Assembly: GCA_036271875.1 (NCBI GenBank)
Contig: DATAZU010000029.1
Location: forward strand, 1 to 64,000
DNA: 64,000 nt
DNA from: Galbitalea sp036271875
Lineage (GTDB): Bacteria > Actinomycetota > Actinomycetes > Actinomycetales > Microbacteriaceae
Reading direction: 5' to 3'
Each line of letters opens with the position of its first letter. Within the stretch, counting starts at the first letter, position 1. Of this stretch, positions 44,049 to 51,835 are shown piece after piece. Both the position numbers and the translations under genes were made by a program. The notes below the pieces were generated by a model. It was not told the DNA's origin, did not search any database, and saw only the letters and a program-made list of their open reading frames with translations.

Positions 44049-44482
44049 TGACCACCGTGCTCAATACTCCAATCATTCATCCGGGAATCCTCGCCGGACT
44101 CGCGTCGGCGGGGCACAAGTCGATGATTCTCGTCACCGACGGCTACTTCGCCGCGTCGACGACCACGGGCCCGAACGCGGATCGTGTCTACCTCAATCTG
44201 GAAGCCGGCTCGCCAACGGTCACCCGGGTCGTCGAACTGATCGCCCGCATGGTGCCCATCGAAGGATGCTCGCGCATGACGGTTCCCGCGGGCGGATCCG
44301 ATGAAGTGCAGGTCGAAGTGCAACGCATACTTGGCGACGGAGTCCCCTGCGAGAGCCTCGAGCGTGACGAGTTCTACGCATCCGCTCGATCAGTCGACCT
44401 CGCGTTGTGCATTGTCACCGGGGATACACGGCGATTTGCCAACGTATTACTCAGGGTTGGTCCCGGAACCGCACCATCCTGA
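44048..44482 (+). CDS. RbsD/FucU family sugar mutarotase
   Basis: The 144-residue protein has the RbsD/FucU opening HPGILAGLASAGHKSMILVTDGYF (described by its ends: HPGIL at about 11 and TDGYF at about 30), with the catalytic His at SAGH, and the closing DLALCIVTGDTRRFANVLL. The family interconverts pyranose/furanose or alpha/beta anomers of ribose or fucose and acts as a ring of subunits in the cytoplasm. The start shares TGATG with the SDR stop, so the two are coupled and the sugar handled by the SDR is likely an anomeric mixture. Confidence 0.85.
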   Translation: MTTVLNTPIIHPGILAGLASAGHKSMILVTDGYFAASTTTGPNADRVYLNLEAGSPTVTRVVELIARMVPIEGCSRMTVPAGGSDEVQVEVQRILGDGVPCESLERDEFYASARSVDLALCIVTGDTRRFANVLLRVGPGTAPS

Positions 44483-44515
44483 CCGCCAGTGGGATATCCC
44501 GCGCGGTCGCAGGGT

Positions 44516-44543
44516 GTGCAAAGATCACCTCTATGGTGCGCAT
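44516..44543 (+). promoter_or_regulatory. Proposed IclR operator (site C) upstream of the regulator gene
   Basis: GTGCAA (44516-44521), 12 bases, then TGGTGCGCAT (44534-44543) repeats the spacing of sites A and B, matching site B at 16 of 28 positions and 7 of 10 in the right half. It lies 28 bases before the IclR start codon, suggesting autoregulation. The middle TGCA of sites A and B is missing, so affinity may be lower. Confidence 0.45.
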
Positions 44544-44570
44544 ACCGCGCCGGTCTTGAATTGGAGGATC

Positions 44571-45350
44571 GTGCCTCAAACCGTGAGTCGGGCCATCGAC
44601 ATTCTCGAGTTTTGCAGCATTCGCCCGCGGGAACTGCGAGAGATTGCGACCGAATTGGGAGTCCACCGCACCACCGCGCTCCGAATGCTGCAGACCCTGT
44701 CCGCCGGCGGCTTCATGCGCAGGGATGACTTCGGCCGCTATGGCGTTGGTTTTCGACTGGCAGGTCTTGCGCAGTCAGCCCTCGAACAGTTCGACCTGCG
44801 GACGATAGTGCATCCGTACATTGTCAAGCTCAGCGAGCGCACCGGGCAGACGATACAGTTTGCCGTCCCTCAGGGAAAACACATCGTCTACGTTGACAAG
44901 ATCGAACCCGCAGAGGGCATCAGCCTAAACACCACAATCGGCGGTTTTGTGGTTGTACACACGGCGGGGGTCAGTAAGGCAATACTCGCGAGCCTCGATC
45001 CGAAGAGCCGCCAGGACATCATCGCCGGCGCGATGTTCGAGGCGTACAACGCGAACACCATCACGTCTGCCGAGGAGTTGGAGAAACGACTAGACATCGT
45101 GCGGGAAAGGGGTTGGGCGACGGACGAGGGCGAATTCGATGTGGTGTCAAACTGTGTCGCCGCCGCCGTCTGGGATCATGCTGACAAAGTGGCAGGAGCT
45201 ATCTCGATAACGGCGTTCCGTGAGAAGGCTGACATCACCGCACTTCAGGCCTACTTGCCGGACCTGCTTGAGACGACCGCGGCAATTTCCCACGAGCTGG
45301 GATGGCGACCCGCTGACGAACAGCGTTCGCTCGCAATCGCAGAGAACTGA
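44571..45350 (+). CDS. IclR family transcriptional regulator
   Basis: The 259-residue protein has an N-terminal winged helix (about 1-65, with REIATELGVHRTTALRML as recognition region) and an IclR effector domain (about 80-250) with HPYIVKLSERTGQTIQFA, KIVYVDKIEP-like and GVSKAILA segments. IclR regulators bind paired palindromes and respond to small acids or sugars. The GTG at 44571 follows GGAGGA by two bases; a second GTG at 44583 is possible. It sits between the mutarotase and gluconokinase genes and is the obvious reader of sites A, B and C. Confidence 0.9.
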   Translation: MPQTVSRAIDILEFCSIRPRELREIATELGVHRTTALRMLQTLSAGGFMRRDDFGRYGVGFRLAGLAQSALEQFDLRTIVHPYIVKLSERTGQTIQFAVPQGKHIVYVDKIEPAEGISLNTTIGGFVVVHTAGVSKAILASLDPKSRQDIIAGAMFEAYNANTITSAEELEKRLDIVRERGWATDEGEFDVVSNCVAAAVWDHADKVAGAISITAFREKADITALQAYLPDLLETTAAISHELGWRPADEQRSLAIAEN

Positions 45351-45358
45351 GTCCTCAG

Positions 45359-45871
45359 TTGCCCCCGCCCCGATCGTTCCTCGTGATGGGCGTGAGCGGA
45401 TCTGGAAAGAGTACGGTCGGGCGGATGCTCGCGACCGATGCTGGGCTTCCGTTCGTGGACGCGGACGACCTTCATCCAGCCGCGAACATAGCCAAGATGG
45501 CGGCCGGGATACCGCTGACCGATACCGATCGCGCCCCATGGCTCAGGGATGTTGGCCTCGTGCTCGCGACTCCGCCCGTCGTTGTCGCATGTTCGGCGCT
45601 CAAGGTCACGTATCGGAATCGTCTTCGCGAGTTCGCCCCGAACCTTCAGATCGTCTATCTACGGGCGACACCCCAACTCCTCGGCGCCCGTCTCGCCCAG
45701 CGCGTCCACGAGTTCATGCCGGGTTCGCTTCTTTCATCACAACTCGAGACTCTCGAGCCGCCAGGTGAGGCGGAGAATCCGTTCGTTCTCGACGCTGAAA
45801 TGTCGCCAAGCGAGCTCATGACTTGGTTCCGGGAGCGAGCCGGAACTATTTGCCCGGCTCGAAACCGATGA
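45359..45871 (+). CDS. gntK: Gluconokinase
   Basis: The 170-residue kinase has Walker A GVSGSGKSTVG (about 11-21), the substrate motif DADDLHPAANIAKM (about 35-48) followed by GIPLTDTDRAPWL, CSALK and a C-terminal LETLEPP stretch typical of GntK. It phosphorylates gluconate to 6-phosphogluconate, feeding the pentose phosphate pathway. The start is TTG at 45359, eight bases after iclR, so it belongs to the SDR-mutarotase-IclR unit. Its last 26 bases overlap the convergent VOC gene. Confidence 0.9.
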   Translation: MPPPRSFLVMGVSGSGKSTVGRMLATDAGLPFVDADDLHPAANIAKMAAGIPLTDTDRAPWLRDVGLVLATPPVVVACSALKVTYRNRLREFAPNLQIVYLRATPQLLGARLAQRVHEFMPGSLLSSQLETLEPPGEAENPFVLDAEMSPSELMTWFRERAGTICPARNR

Positions 45872-46247
45872 GCCAGAGGAGACCGAACCGATCGCGAACC
45901 TGGCCGTCGCTGTCGCCCCACGGGCGCACCTGGAGATCGTCAACCACGGTGCCGCCATCCGACAGACCATGGAACCATTCCGTCAGCGTCGCGGAATCCG
46001 CCTCGCCAAGCAAGGAGAACATCAGCCCGCTGGCCTCGAACGACTTCTGTTGCTCGTCGGCATCCGCCGCGAACAGGGAAACCGGACCGACGAGCATGCC
46101 GTGCCCAATGGCGTCGACGGTGCCATCCGTTCGCCCCATGTCACCGTTCGTGATGAGGGTTACCGCCCCGCCGAAAACGCTCTGGTAGAAGGTCAATGCC
46201 TCCCGGGCGTTGCCGGGAAAATGCAGGTAGGGAGTTGGGGCGGTCAC
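45846..46247 (-). CDS. VOC/PhnB-like family protein
   Basis: The 133-residue protein has the PhnB-like plan: PYLHFPGNAREALTFY near the start, FGGAV, and DRFGLLWLIGFEPGK at the end. It is similar to the protein at 28820-29242 and, like it, lacks a clear set of glyoxalase metal ligands. The GTG at 46247 has GAGAGGA six bases upstream. Its 3' end overlaps gntK on the other strand by 26 bases. Confidence 0.82.
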   Translation of the reverse strand: MTAPTPYLHFPGNAREALTFYQSVFGGAVTLITNGDMGRTDGTVDAIGHGMLVGPVSLFAADADEQQKSFEASGLMFSLLGEADSATLTEWFHGLSDGGTVVDDLQVRPWGDSDGQVRDRFGLLWLIGFEPGK

Positions 46248-46402
46248 GCGTTGTCCTCTCAGAGGCCCCTCAATGGGCTCGTCATCCGATGCTGGCGCAT
46301 CCCCGTCGGGTCCACAAGCACCGCTCTGGCATATCGTTCTCGCGGCTGACGCGCACGCCGAAGAGGCTCGCCTAGGCTGACGACACGACGAGCCCGTAGA
46401 GA

Positions 46403-46951
46403 GTGAACCCCGCCGGAATGACGAATAGCGCGACCAGATCCCGGAACGGCGGAGTTCTCACGATTGTGCTGTTCACCGTCTATGCGCTCTTGCTCGTTGG
46501 ACTCATTCTGTTCAAGTTCCCGTTCGACTACGGCGTGCAGACCATCCACCGCGACGTCAATCTGATCCCGTTCGCCGGTTCCGTGACGAAGAACGGCTCG
46601 TTCGCCTCTGGCGAGGTCCTCGAAAATGTCCTCGCGTTCGTGCCGCTCGGCATTTACCTCGGCATGGTGAGATCCCACTGGTCGTTCTGGTTGCAGCTCC
46701 TGGTCATCGTCGCGACCACCGTGATCTTCGAGACCATCCAGTACAGCTTCGCGATCGGACGAGCCGACATCACGGACGTTCTCGGCAACACCCTCGGCGG
46801 GATCGTCGGTATCGGAATCTACGCCGCGGTAGCGCGCGGTCTCCGATCCAGAACTAATCGGGTGATGAACATCATCTGCGTCGTGTTGACCGTGCTCGTT
46901 GTTCTGTTTTGGGCATACCTCGCTCTGCACAGTTTCGTGCGAACGCGCTAG
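46403..46951 (+). CDS. VanZ family membrane protein
   Basis: The 182-residue protein has four hydrophobic segments and the VanZ pattern: HRDVNLIPFAG (about 48-58), GEVLENVLAFVPLGIYLGM (about 69-87), and the acidic GRADITDVLGNTLGG loop (about 118-132). VanZ proteins modestly raise resistance to glycopeptides or lipopeptides in some species; the mechanism is unknown. The start may be GTG 46403 or ATG 46418. A TAGGCT box lies 24 bases upstream of the GTG. Confidence 0.85.
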   Translation: MNPAGMTNSATRSRNGGVLTIVLFTVYALLLVGLILFKFPFDYGVQTIHRDVNLIPFAGSVTKNGSFASGEVLENVLAFVPLGIYLGMVRSHWSFWLQLLVIVATTVIFETIQYSFAIGRADITDVLGNTLGGIVGIGIYAAVARGLRSRTNRVMNIICVVLTVLVVLFWAYLALHSFVRTR

Positions 46952-46958
46952 CTGCCGA

Positions 46959-48134
46959 CTAGTGCGAGATCGACTCGCCCAGAAAGCTGGCCGCAACTCC
47001 GAGCGCCGCGGCGATCAGGATGGCCGAAACGACGCCGCGACGGAACAGCAGCAACCAGATCAATGATCCGGCCAGGATGCCCAGCTGCCAGAATTGGCTG
47101 AGGGCAAGGCCGAGCGGGACCGCGGAGCCGATGATCGCTCCGATTACCGTTGCGCCGGCACCCGTCAGGAATGCCTGGATCGAGCGATTTCCCCTCAGTC
47201 GATCAAGGTGTCGAGCTCCCGCCAGAACGAAGATGAACGACGGGGCAAAGGCCATCAGCGTCGCGAGCAGCGATCCCCCGAGGCCCGCGGCCGCGTATCC
47301 AACCGTCGCGACCGTGAGAACAACCGGGCCCGGCGTGACCTGACCGAGCGCGACCGCGTTCAGGAACTGCGCGCTCGTCATCCAGTGATAAGTGACGACG
47401 GCGTCGTGTTGCATGAGCGGGATGATCACGAATCCGCCGCCGTAGGACAGCGCCCCGACCTTGATCGCGACCCAGGCGAGAGCCGCAAGTCCTCCGATGC
47501 TGATCGCGGGCACCAGAAGCGGCAGCATCGCGATCGCCGCGACCGGAGGATCTCGACGCCAGTCTCGTTGGATGGCGACCTCAATCAGTCCCAGTGCGAG
47601 CAGGACGAGCACGAGATAGGCGCCGACGGTTGCTCCCGCAGCGACCCCAATCACAAGGTAGACGACCCAACGCGCGCGACGAAGCCGATCAGACCCGACA
47701 CGCGTCCAACTTCCGCCAACGAGTCCAGTGCCCGCCGTGATCGCGATCGCGGGCACGGCGGCACCCGCGCCAAGAGCCGCGGCAAGAATCCAGGTCGGCG
47801 GGTGGGCCTCAAGAAACAGCGCCGACAACAGGATGATGAGGATCAGCCCGGGCAGGATGAAGCAGATCCCCCCGATAATCGCGCCGAGCCAGCCGCGCAG
47901 CCGCCACGCGCAGAAGATCGCGAGTTGAGTGGATGCCGGGCCTGGGAGCAGATTCGTCGCGGCGATGCCATCCTCGAATTCGGATGCCGCGAGCCACCCG
48001 GTTCGCTCGACGCACAGCCGTCGCAGGAGCGCGATGTGGACCGGCGGACCGCCAAATCCGGTTACCCCGATTCGGCTCCATTCCCGCGCGATAAGCGCGA
48101 GCGGCACTCGCTTGTCGACCGCCGATGAGCTCAC
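46959..48134 (-). CDS. chrA: Chromate transporter ChrA family, two-domain form
   Basis: The 391-residue protein consists of two homologous halves of about six helices each, as in long-chain ChrA. The first half carries FGGPPVHIALLRR (about 28-40) and NLLPGPASTQLA (about 60-71); the second carries YGGGFVIIPLMQ (about 227-238) and LGQVTPGPVVLT (about 259-270). ChrA exports chromate using the proton gradient. The GTG at 48134 starts six bases after the metallo-beta-lactamase-fold gene, so both are likely co-transcribed; a link between the two functions is not obvious. Confidence 0.9.
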   Translation of the reverse strand: MSSSAVDKRVPLALIAREWSRIGVTGFGGPPVHIALLRRLCVERTGWLAASEFEDGIAATNLLPGPASTQLAIFCAWRLRGWLGAIIGGICFILPGLILIILLSALFLEAHPPTWILAAALGAGAAVPAIAITAGTGLVGGSWTRVGSDRLRRARWVVYLVIGVAAGATVGAYLVLVLLALGLIEVAIQRDWRRDPPVAAIAMLPLLVPAISIGGLAALAWVAIKVGALSYGGGFVIIPLMQHDAVVTYHWMTSAQFLNAVALGQVTPGPVVLTVATVGYAAAGLGGSLLATLMAFAPSFIFVLAGARHLDRLRGNRSIQAFLTGAGATVIGAIIGSAVPLGLALSQFWQLGILAGSLIWLLLFRRGVVSAILIAAALGVAASFLGESISH

Positions 48135-48140
48135 GAAGAG

Positions 48141-48956
48141 CTAAGCCGACGTTCCGGCGGATCCGCGCAGCTCGGCAAGACGCCCCAGCTGCATTTCGTG
48201 CACGCTGGTTGCCCACTCACCCGCGACGCCCGCCGCTGAGCCGACACGGCCATCCACCGGGACCTCGCGGTTCGCGAGAGCTTCGACGTACGTCCGGTCC
48301 TGGTTGAGTCGCTTTCGCAGCTCCTCGGCATTACCAACGGTTCCATGACCGGGAATGACAACGCTCGCGTCCCCTGCGACGCCGTCGAGCAGCCGCAGCG
48401 CCGCCAGGTAGTCCTCGATCGGATCGACCGCGCCCATCAGGTCCAGCATGGGAATCAGGATGTCCGACAGCATGTCGCCAGCCACGAGCACGCCGCGATC
48501 CTCGATGAACAGCGAAGCGTGGCCAGGCGCGTGCGCCCGGTGCTCGAGAATCCGAACGGTCGGGCCATCCCAGGGGATGCGCTCGGCGCCCACGGGCAGG
48601 CCCTCGATCTTCCCGAGCAGATCAAGCGGAACGTCATCGGGAACTCCGAACCGACGCAGGTCGATCCCGTTCGCCAACCGAGCCCGAGCGCTCTCCGCGC
48701 AGCGCTCGGTGCTGTACCGCGGAGGTGTGCCGAATGCTTCATGCCAAACCATGTGGTCCCAGTGCGGGTGCGTTGAGAATCCGACGACGACCGTTTGTCC
48801 CAACTCGGAGACGTCGCTCGCGATGCGCGCGAGCTCCGCCTCGTGAATGCCCGGGTCGATCAGCAGTACGCCGTCATCCCCCTGCACCACAACCGCATTG
48901 GTCTGCGACCACTCGCTCTGCTGGACGAAAACCCCATCGGCAACCTGCTTCAACAC
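48141..48956 (-). CDS. Metallo-beta-lactamase fold hydrolase
   Basis: The protein has the MBL core: DGVLLIDPG, the zinc motif STHPHWDHM (HXHXDH-like, about residues 78-86), a HAPGHASLF His and the VIPGHGT His. The first motif reads HPHWDH, so metal binding is intact. Substrate is unknown. I prefer the GTG at 48956 (271 residues) because TAGCGT (minus strand, 48964-48969) ends seven bases upstream, matching leaderless genes nearby; the ATG at 49007 would add 17 residues and fall directly at the PadR operator. Confidence 0.82.
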   Translation of the reverse strand: MLKQVADGVFVQQSEWSQTNAVVVQGDDGVLLIDPGIHEAELARIASDVSELGQTVVVGFSTHPHWDHMVWHEAFGTPPRYSTERCAESARARLANGIDLRRFGVPDDVPLDLLGKIEGLPVGAERIPWDGPTVRILEHRAHAPGHASLFIEDRGVLVAGDMLSDILIPMLDLMGAVDPIEDYLAALRLLDGVAGDASVVIPGHGTVGNAEELRKRLNQDRTYVEALANREVPVDGRVGSAAGVAGEWATSVHEMQLGRLAELRGSAGTSA

Positions 48957-49006
48957 GGGAGCAACGCTAGCGCGTTGATGCCCGTCCGTGCCTCGGGAAC
49001 GGGCCA

Positions 49007-49043
49007 TTGACAAATACTCTTCCAAAGAGAGTATTCTCGCACC
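49007..49043 (+). promoter_or_regulatory. PadR promoter with perfect operator palindrome
   Basis: AATACTCT (49013-49020) and AGAGTATT (49028-49035) form a perfect 8-bp inverted repeat around seven bases. It is embedded between TTGACA (49007-49012) and TATTCT (49032-49037, spacing 19), with the GTG start six bases later. This is the classic layout for PadR autorepression of a leaderless gene. Confidence 0.7.
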
Positions 49044-49394
49044 GTGACTAAGTCTGAACTGCGGGAACCGAGCTTTTGGGTTCTGACTGCGCTGGCCGCC
49101 GGCCGCAATCATGGCTACGCCCTCATCCAGGAGACAGCCGAGCTGTCGTCCGGGCGCGTGGACCTGAAGGTTCCGACGCTGTATGCCGCTCTCGACCGGC
49201 TGCGCGATGAGGGACTGGTCGCCATCGATGGCGACGAGGTGGTTGACGGGCGGCTTCGACGATACTTTCGCCTCACCGATGAAGGCGCCTCCCGACTCGG
49301 CGCGGAGATCGAGCGGATGGAGACGAACGTTCGCCAGGCCAGGGCGCGTCTGAAACTTCGCGATGCGCCCGCCATCGGGGAAGCGCTCGCGTGA
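49044..49394 (+). CDS. PadR family transcriptional regulator (module 1)
   Basis: The 116-residue protein has the PadR winged helix: EPSFWVLTALAAGRNHGYALIQE (ends at residues about 8 and 30), the VPTLYAALDRLRDEGL recognition helix and GRLRRYFRLTDEG wing, with a short C-terminal dimerisation helix. It should repress its own promoter through the palindrome directly upstream. Its stop overlaps the GTG of the following membrane protein gene by four bases, a typical regulator-effector pair. The same two-gene module recurs at 57385-58169. Confidence 0.9.
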   Translation: MTKSELREPSFWVLTALAAGRNHGYALIQETAELSSGRVDLKVPTLYAALDRLRDEGLVAIDGDEVVDGRLRRYFRLTDEGASRLGAEIERMETNVRQARARLKLRDAPAIGEALA

Positions 49395-50272
49395 GCGCCG
49401 AGGACGCGAAGCTTGTCGCCGAATATCGCCGGCTTATTCGCTGGTACCCGAAACGATGGCGAGCGGCCAACGGAGACGCCCTGTTGGGCGCGCTTCTCGA
49501 CCATGCGGAGGACGAGGGTCGACTCTCGCCGTCAACTGCGGAACGATCAGCAATCGCACGGGCGGGACTCGCGCAACGCTTCGGTCTCGCTGGCACGTCC
49601 TCGTCGCGACTGACCCTCTCGCTGGGCGGCGTCGCGGTCATCCTCGCCACGGTTGTCCCTCTGGTCGGGCGCCTCGTTTTCATATTTCCCCAGCCGATCG
49701 GCTCCTCGTGGCTCTACTACTCGTGGCAACCATTCTTCGCGCCGCTCTCGACCAGCACCCTCGTTGTCGCGTTCGTGATTCTCGCTGCCGGCTTCCGCAA
49801 CGAACGAGGCATCGCGGGGATGTCCGTACTTGGCAAGACTTCGCTCATAGTGTTTGCCGTCGCTGGCCTCGCCCAGTCCGTCACCAATGCGGCGCTGATC
49901 CCACCGCTGTCAACCCTCGGCGCCAGCCGCTGGTTCGGTGAGGCTGTTGGTGACGCGCTGTGGTTCATGAGCCTGCTGTCGCTCGCAGCCCTGATCGTCG
50001 CATCCATCGTCGTAGCGCGGGCTGGCGTGCTTCGCGGACCCGCGCGCTGGGCGCTGGTCGCTGTGGCGATCGCGATCGTGGGCGAATTGGCCATCGACGA
50101 GATCCCACTCCCGGCTTTCGGTGCGATCTCCGTGTGGGGCAGCCCGGTCGCGCTAATGGTCCAGCTCGCGACCGGATTGCTGTACCTCCTCAGCGGTCTG
50201 GCCACTAGCGGTGAGCCGCTCGCCGGTAGGTCTGGATCTGAACTCCCTTTGAATCGGTACGCGAGTCGGTGA
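49391..50272 (+). CDS. PadR-linked membrane protein with RWYPKRW N-terminal domain (module 1)
   Basis: The 293-residue protein begins with a soluble helical domain (about 1-68) with the pattern YRRLIRWYPKRWRAANGDAL and LLDHAEDEGR, then about six transmembrane helices. The N-terminal domain is shared with the shorter protein at 57711-58169 and resembles the prefix domain found on PadR-linked permeases. Function is unknown. Its last 68 bases overlap the convergent dihydrofolate-reductase-like gene. Confidence 0.7.
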   Translation: MSAEDAKLVAEYRRLIRWYPKRWRAANGDALLGALLDHAEDEGRLSPSTAERSAIARAGLAQRFGLAGTSSSRLTLSLGGVAVILATVVPLVGRLVFIFPQPIGSSWLYYSWQPFFAPLSTSTLVVAFVILAAGFRNERGIAGMSVLGKTSLIVFAVAGLAQSVTNAALIPPLSTLGASRWFGEAVGDALWFMSLLSLAALIVASIVVARAGVLRGPARWALVAVAIAIVGELAIDEIPLPAFGAISVWGSPVALMVQLATGLLYLLSGLATSGEPLAGRSGSELPLNRYASR

Positions 50273-50801
50273 ACTCCATCGCGAGCTCCCGGCCGGAGTT
50301 TGCAAACAGCCGAGCGCCCTGGCCCAGGATCACGGGAATGACCATGAGCTCCATCTCATCGACGAGGTCCTTCTCAAGCAACCACTGGATGAGAAGACTG
50401 CTTCCCGGGACGTGCAATTCGCCGTCTCCACTCGCCTTGAGCTCTGTGATGGCCTTGTAGAGGTCGTCGCCGAGAACCGTCGTGTTCGACCAGGTGGGAT
50501 CGGTGAGGGTTCTGGATGCCACATACTTTGGCTTCGAACCGAGCGCCCTGCCGATGGGGTGGCTCCTCATCTCGTCAACCGTGCCCCAGGACTCGAGGAA
50601 CAGATCGTAGGTCCGGCGCCCGAAGAGGAACGCGTCGGCGCGATCGTAGCTCTCGACAAGGTACTCGCGAGTCGAGTCATCCCCGGCGCCCCTGGCCCAT
50701 CCGCCGCGGTCGAATCCACCCCGGAGGTCCTCGTCGCTTGACGCACCGTTGCCCTGGGTCACTCCGTCGAGGGTGAGTTGCGTGATCGTCTTGAGTTTCA
50801 T
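50205..50801 (-). CDS. Dihydrofolate reductase/RibD C-terminal family protein
   Basis: The 198-residue protein is of the RibD C-terminal type: LTLDGVTQG at the start (with the usual SLDG written TLDG), RADAFLFGRRTYDLF (about 54-68), GDGELHVPGSSLLIQWLLEKDLVDEM (ends about 127 and 152), and VIPVILGQGARLF. Such proteins bind NADPH but mostly have unknown substrates. The ATG at 50801 has AGGAGA eight bases upstream, which excludes a longer frame from 50843. The 3' end overlaps the opposing membrane protein gene by 68 bases. Confidence 0.85.
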   Translation of the reverse strand: MKLKTITQLTLDGVTQGNGASSDEDLRGGFDRGGWARGAGDDSTREYLVESYDRADAFLFGRRTYDLFLESWGTVDEMRSHPIGRALGSKPKYVASRTLTDPTWSNTTVLGDDLYKAITELKASGDGELHVPGSSLLIQWLLEKDLVDEMELMVIPVILGQGARLFANSGRELAMEFTDSRTDSKGVQIQTYRRAAHR

Positions 50802-50895
50802 TTCGGTGATTCTCCTTATACCGGGCGCCCACCTGTTGGGCACCCCTCACACTGACAACGAACGGATCCCGCGCGATCGGACACGTCCGGCGAAA

Positions 50896-51762
50896 CTACT
50901 GCTGGGTCAGATCCATCCGCCGCACGGCGCCCTGATCGGCGCGGCGATACGCCGCGACCAAAAGCTCGCCGCGCACCTCACCAAGCCGTTCATCCAGTCG
51001 CGCAAGTAGGCGCTGGGAGACACCGCCGGCGACAAGATCGAACGGCCCGAGTGGCTGCAGTCGTCCACAACGGATGCGGATGACCTCCCAGCGCACCGAG
51101 CGAATCGCGCGGTCCTTCCGCAGGTCTGCCTGCTCGCGGTGCCCGACGTGTTCGAGGCCGAATCGGCCGGTCGTGTCGTATTCGATCACCACCCGCAGCT
51201 CCGGGATGATGATGTCGGGCCAGGCCTCGAGCCGGCCAAAGAACGGACGCGATAACGCAATTGCGTTGCAGGCGAGATCGAACTCCCAGCGTTCCCGGAT
51301 GGCCTGGCGCAGCTCGCCTTCTGCCGCTGATGACGGCTTCGGAGCGTGCTCGCTTGTGAAAGCGACTCCGGGAGCAACCGGCACCGGCGGCGCGGAGCGT
51401 GTCCGCTTCGCGGCCGCCCGCGGATACTCGGTGCGCGCCTCGGCGCGGATGCGGGGCGGATTCGCAAGCTGCGAGCAGATCGGACACCACGCCGATTGGC
51501 GCCGACGGCGTCCTGGGCGGCTGCGCTGCTCCTCCGGAGTCGCAACGAAAATGTGGCCGTAGTCGCACTGCCAGCTAAGAAACACGTCGGCGGCTGGCGG
51601 AATCTGGGTGAGCGTGATGCCGCGATTGAGATCGGGGTGGTACTGCCGGATGAGTGCAGGGTATCGCTCCCAGTCGGCTCGATAAGTGCCGATCCCGTAT
51701 GGCACGGCGACGCCCTTCGACCACTTGCGGCGCTCCCACCAGACATCCACCGGCTCCGTCAC
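50896..51762 (-). CDS. Zinc-ribbon protein with Vsr/DUF559-like PD-(D/E)XK nuclease domain
   Basis: The 288-residue protein has an N-terminal treble-clef or zinc-ribbon unit (about 40-95: WQCDYGH then WCPIC, the CXXXGH and CPXC pairs of DUF4379-like domains) and a C-terminal nuclease-like domain: an AEGELR helix with a Glu, WPDIIIPELRVVIEYD (the PD...EXD/K core, about 205-220), then DLRKDRAIR and WEVIRIR. This order matches DUF559/very-short-patch-repair endonucleases. The Lys of EXK is replaced by the Asp of EYD, as in Vsr-like members. The GTG at 51762 has a GGAGG site seven bases upstream. It diverges from a GIY-YIG-like gene 73 bases away. Confidence 0.7.
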   Translation of the reverse strand: MTEPVDVWWERRKWSKGVAVPYGIGTYRADWERYPALIRQYHPDLNRGITLTQIPPAADVFLSWQCDYGHIFVATPEEQRSRPGRRRRQSAWCPICSQLANPPRIRAEARTEYPRAAAKRTRSAPPVPVAPGVAFTSEHAPKPSSAAEGELRQAIRERWEFDLACNAIALSRPFFGRLEAWPDIIIPELRVVIEYDTTGRFGLEHVGHREQADLRKDRAIRSVRWEVIRIRCGRLQPLGPFDLVAGGVSQRLLARLDERLGEVRGELLVAAYRRADQGAVRRMDLTQQ

Positions 51763-51835
51763 AGCCCAACCTCCGAGCTCGAAAATACGACCAACCACTG
51801 TCGCCCGTGTGGGTGGCCGGCCATACCGTGATCGG

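Noticed and set aside
44048..44482. RbsD/FucU gene as part of a ribose or fucose operon
   Set aside because: No ribose or fucose importer, kinase or isomerase is present; the neighbours are esterase, peptide-type importer, SDR and gluconokinase.
47094..48128. 344-codon plus-strand frame inside chrA
   Set aside because: It is highly charged and antisense to a clear two-half chromate transporter.
51709..51722. GCCCTTCGACC in the zinc-ribbon nuclease gene as a repeat copy
   Set aside because: Only nine bases match and the protein segment shows no insertion.
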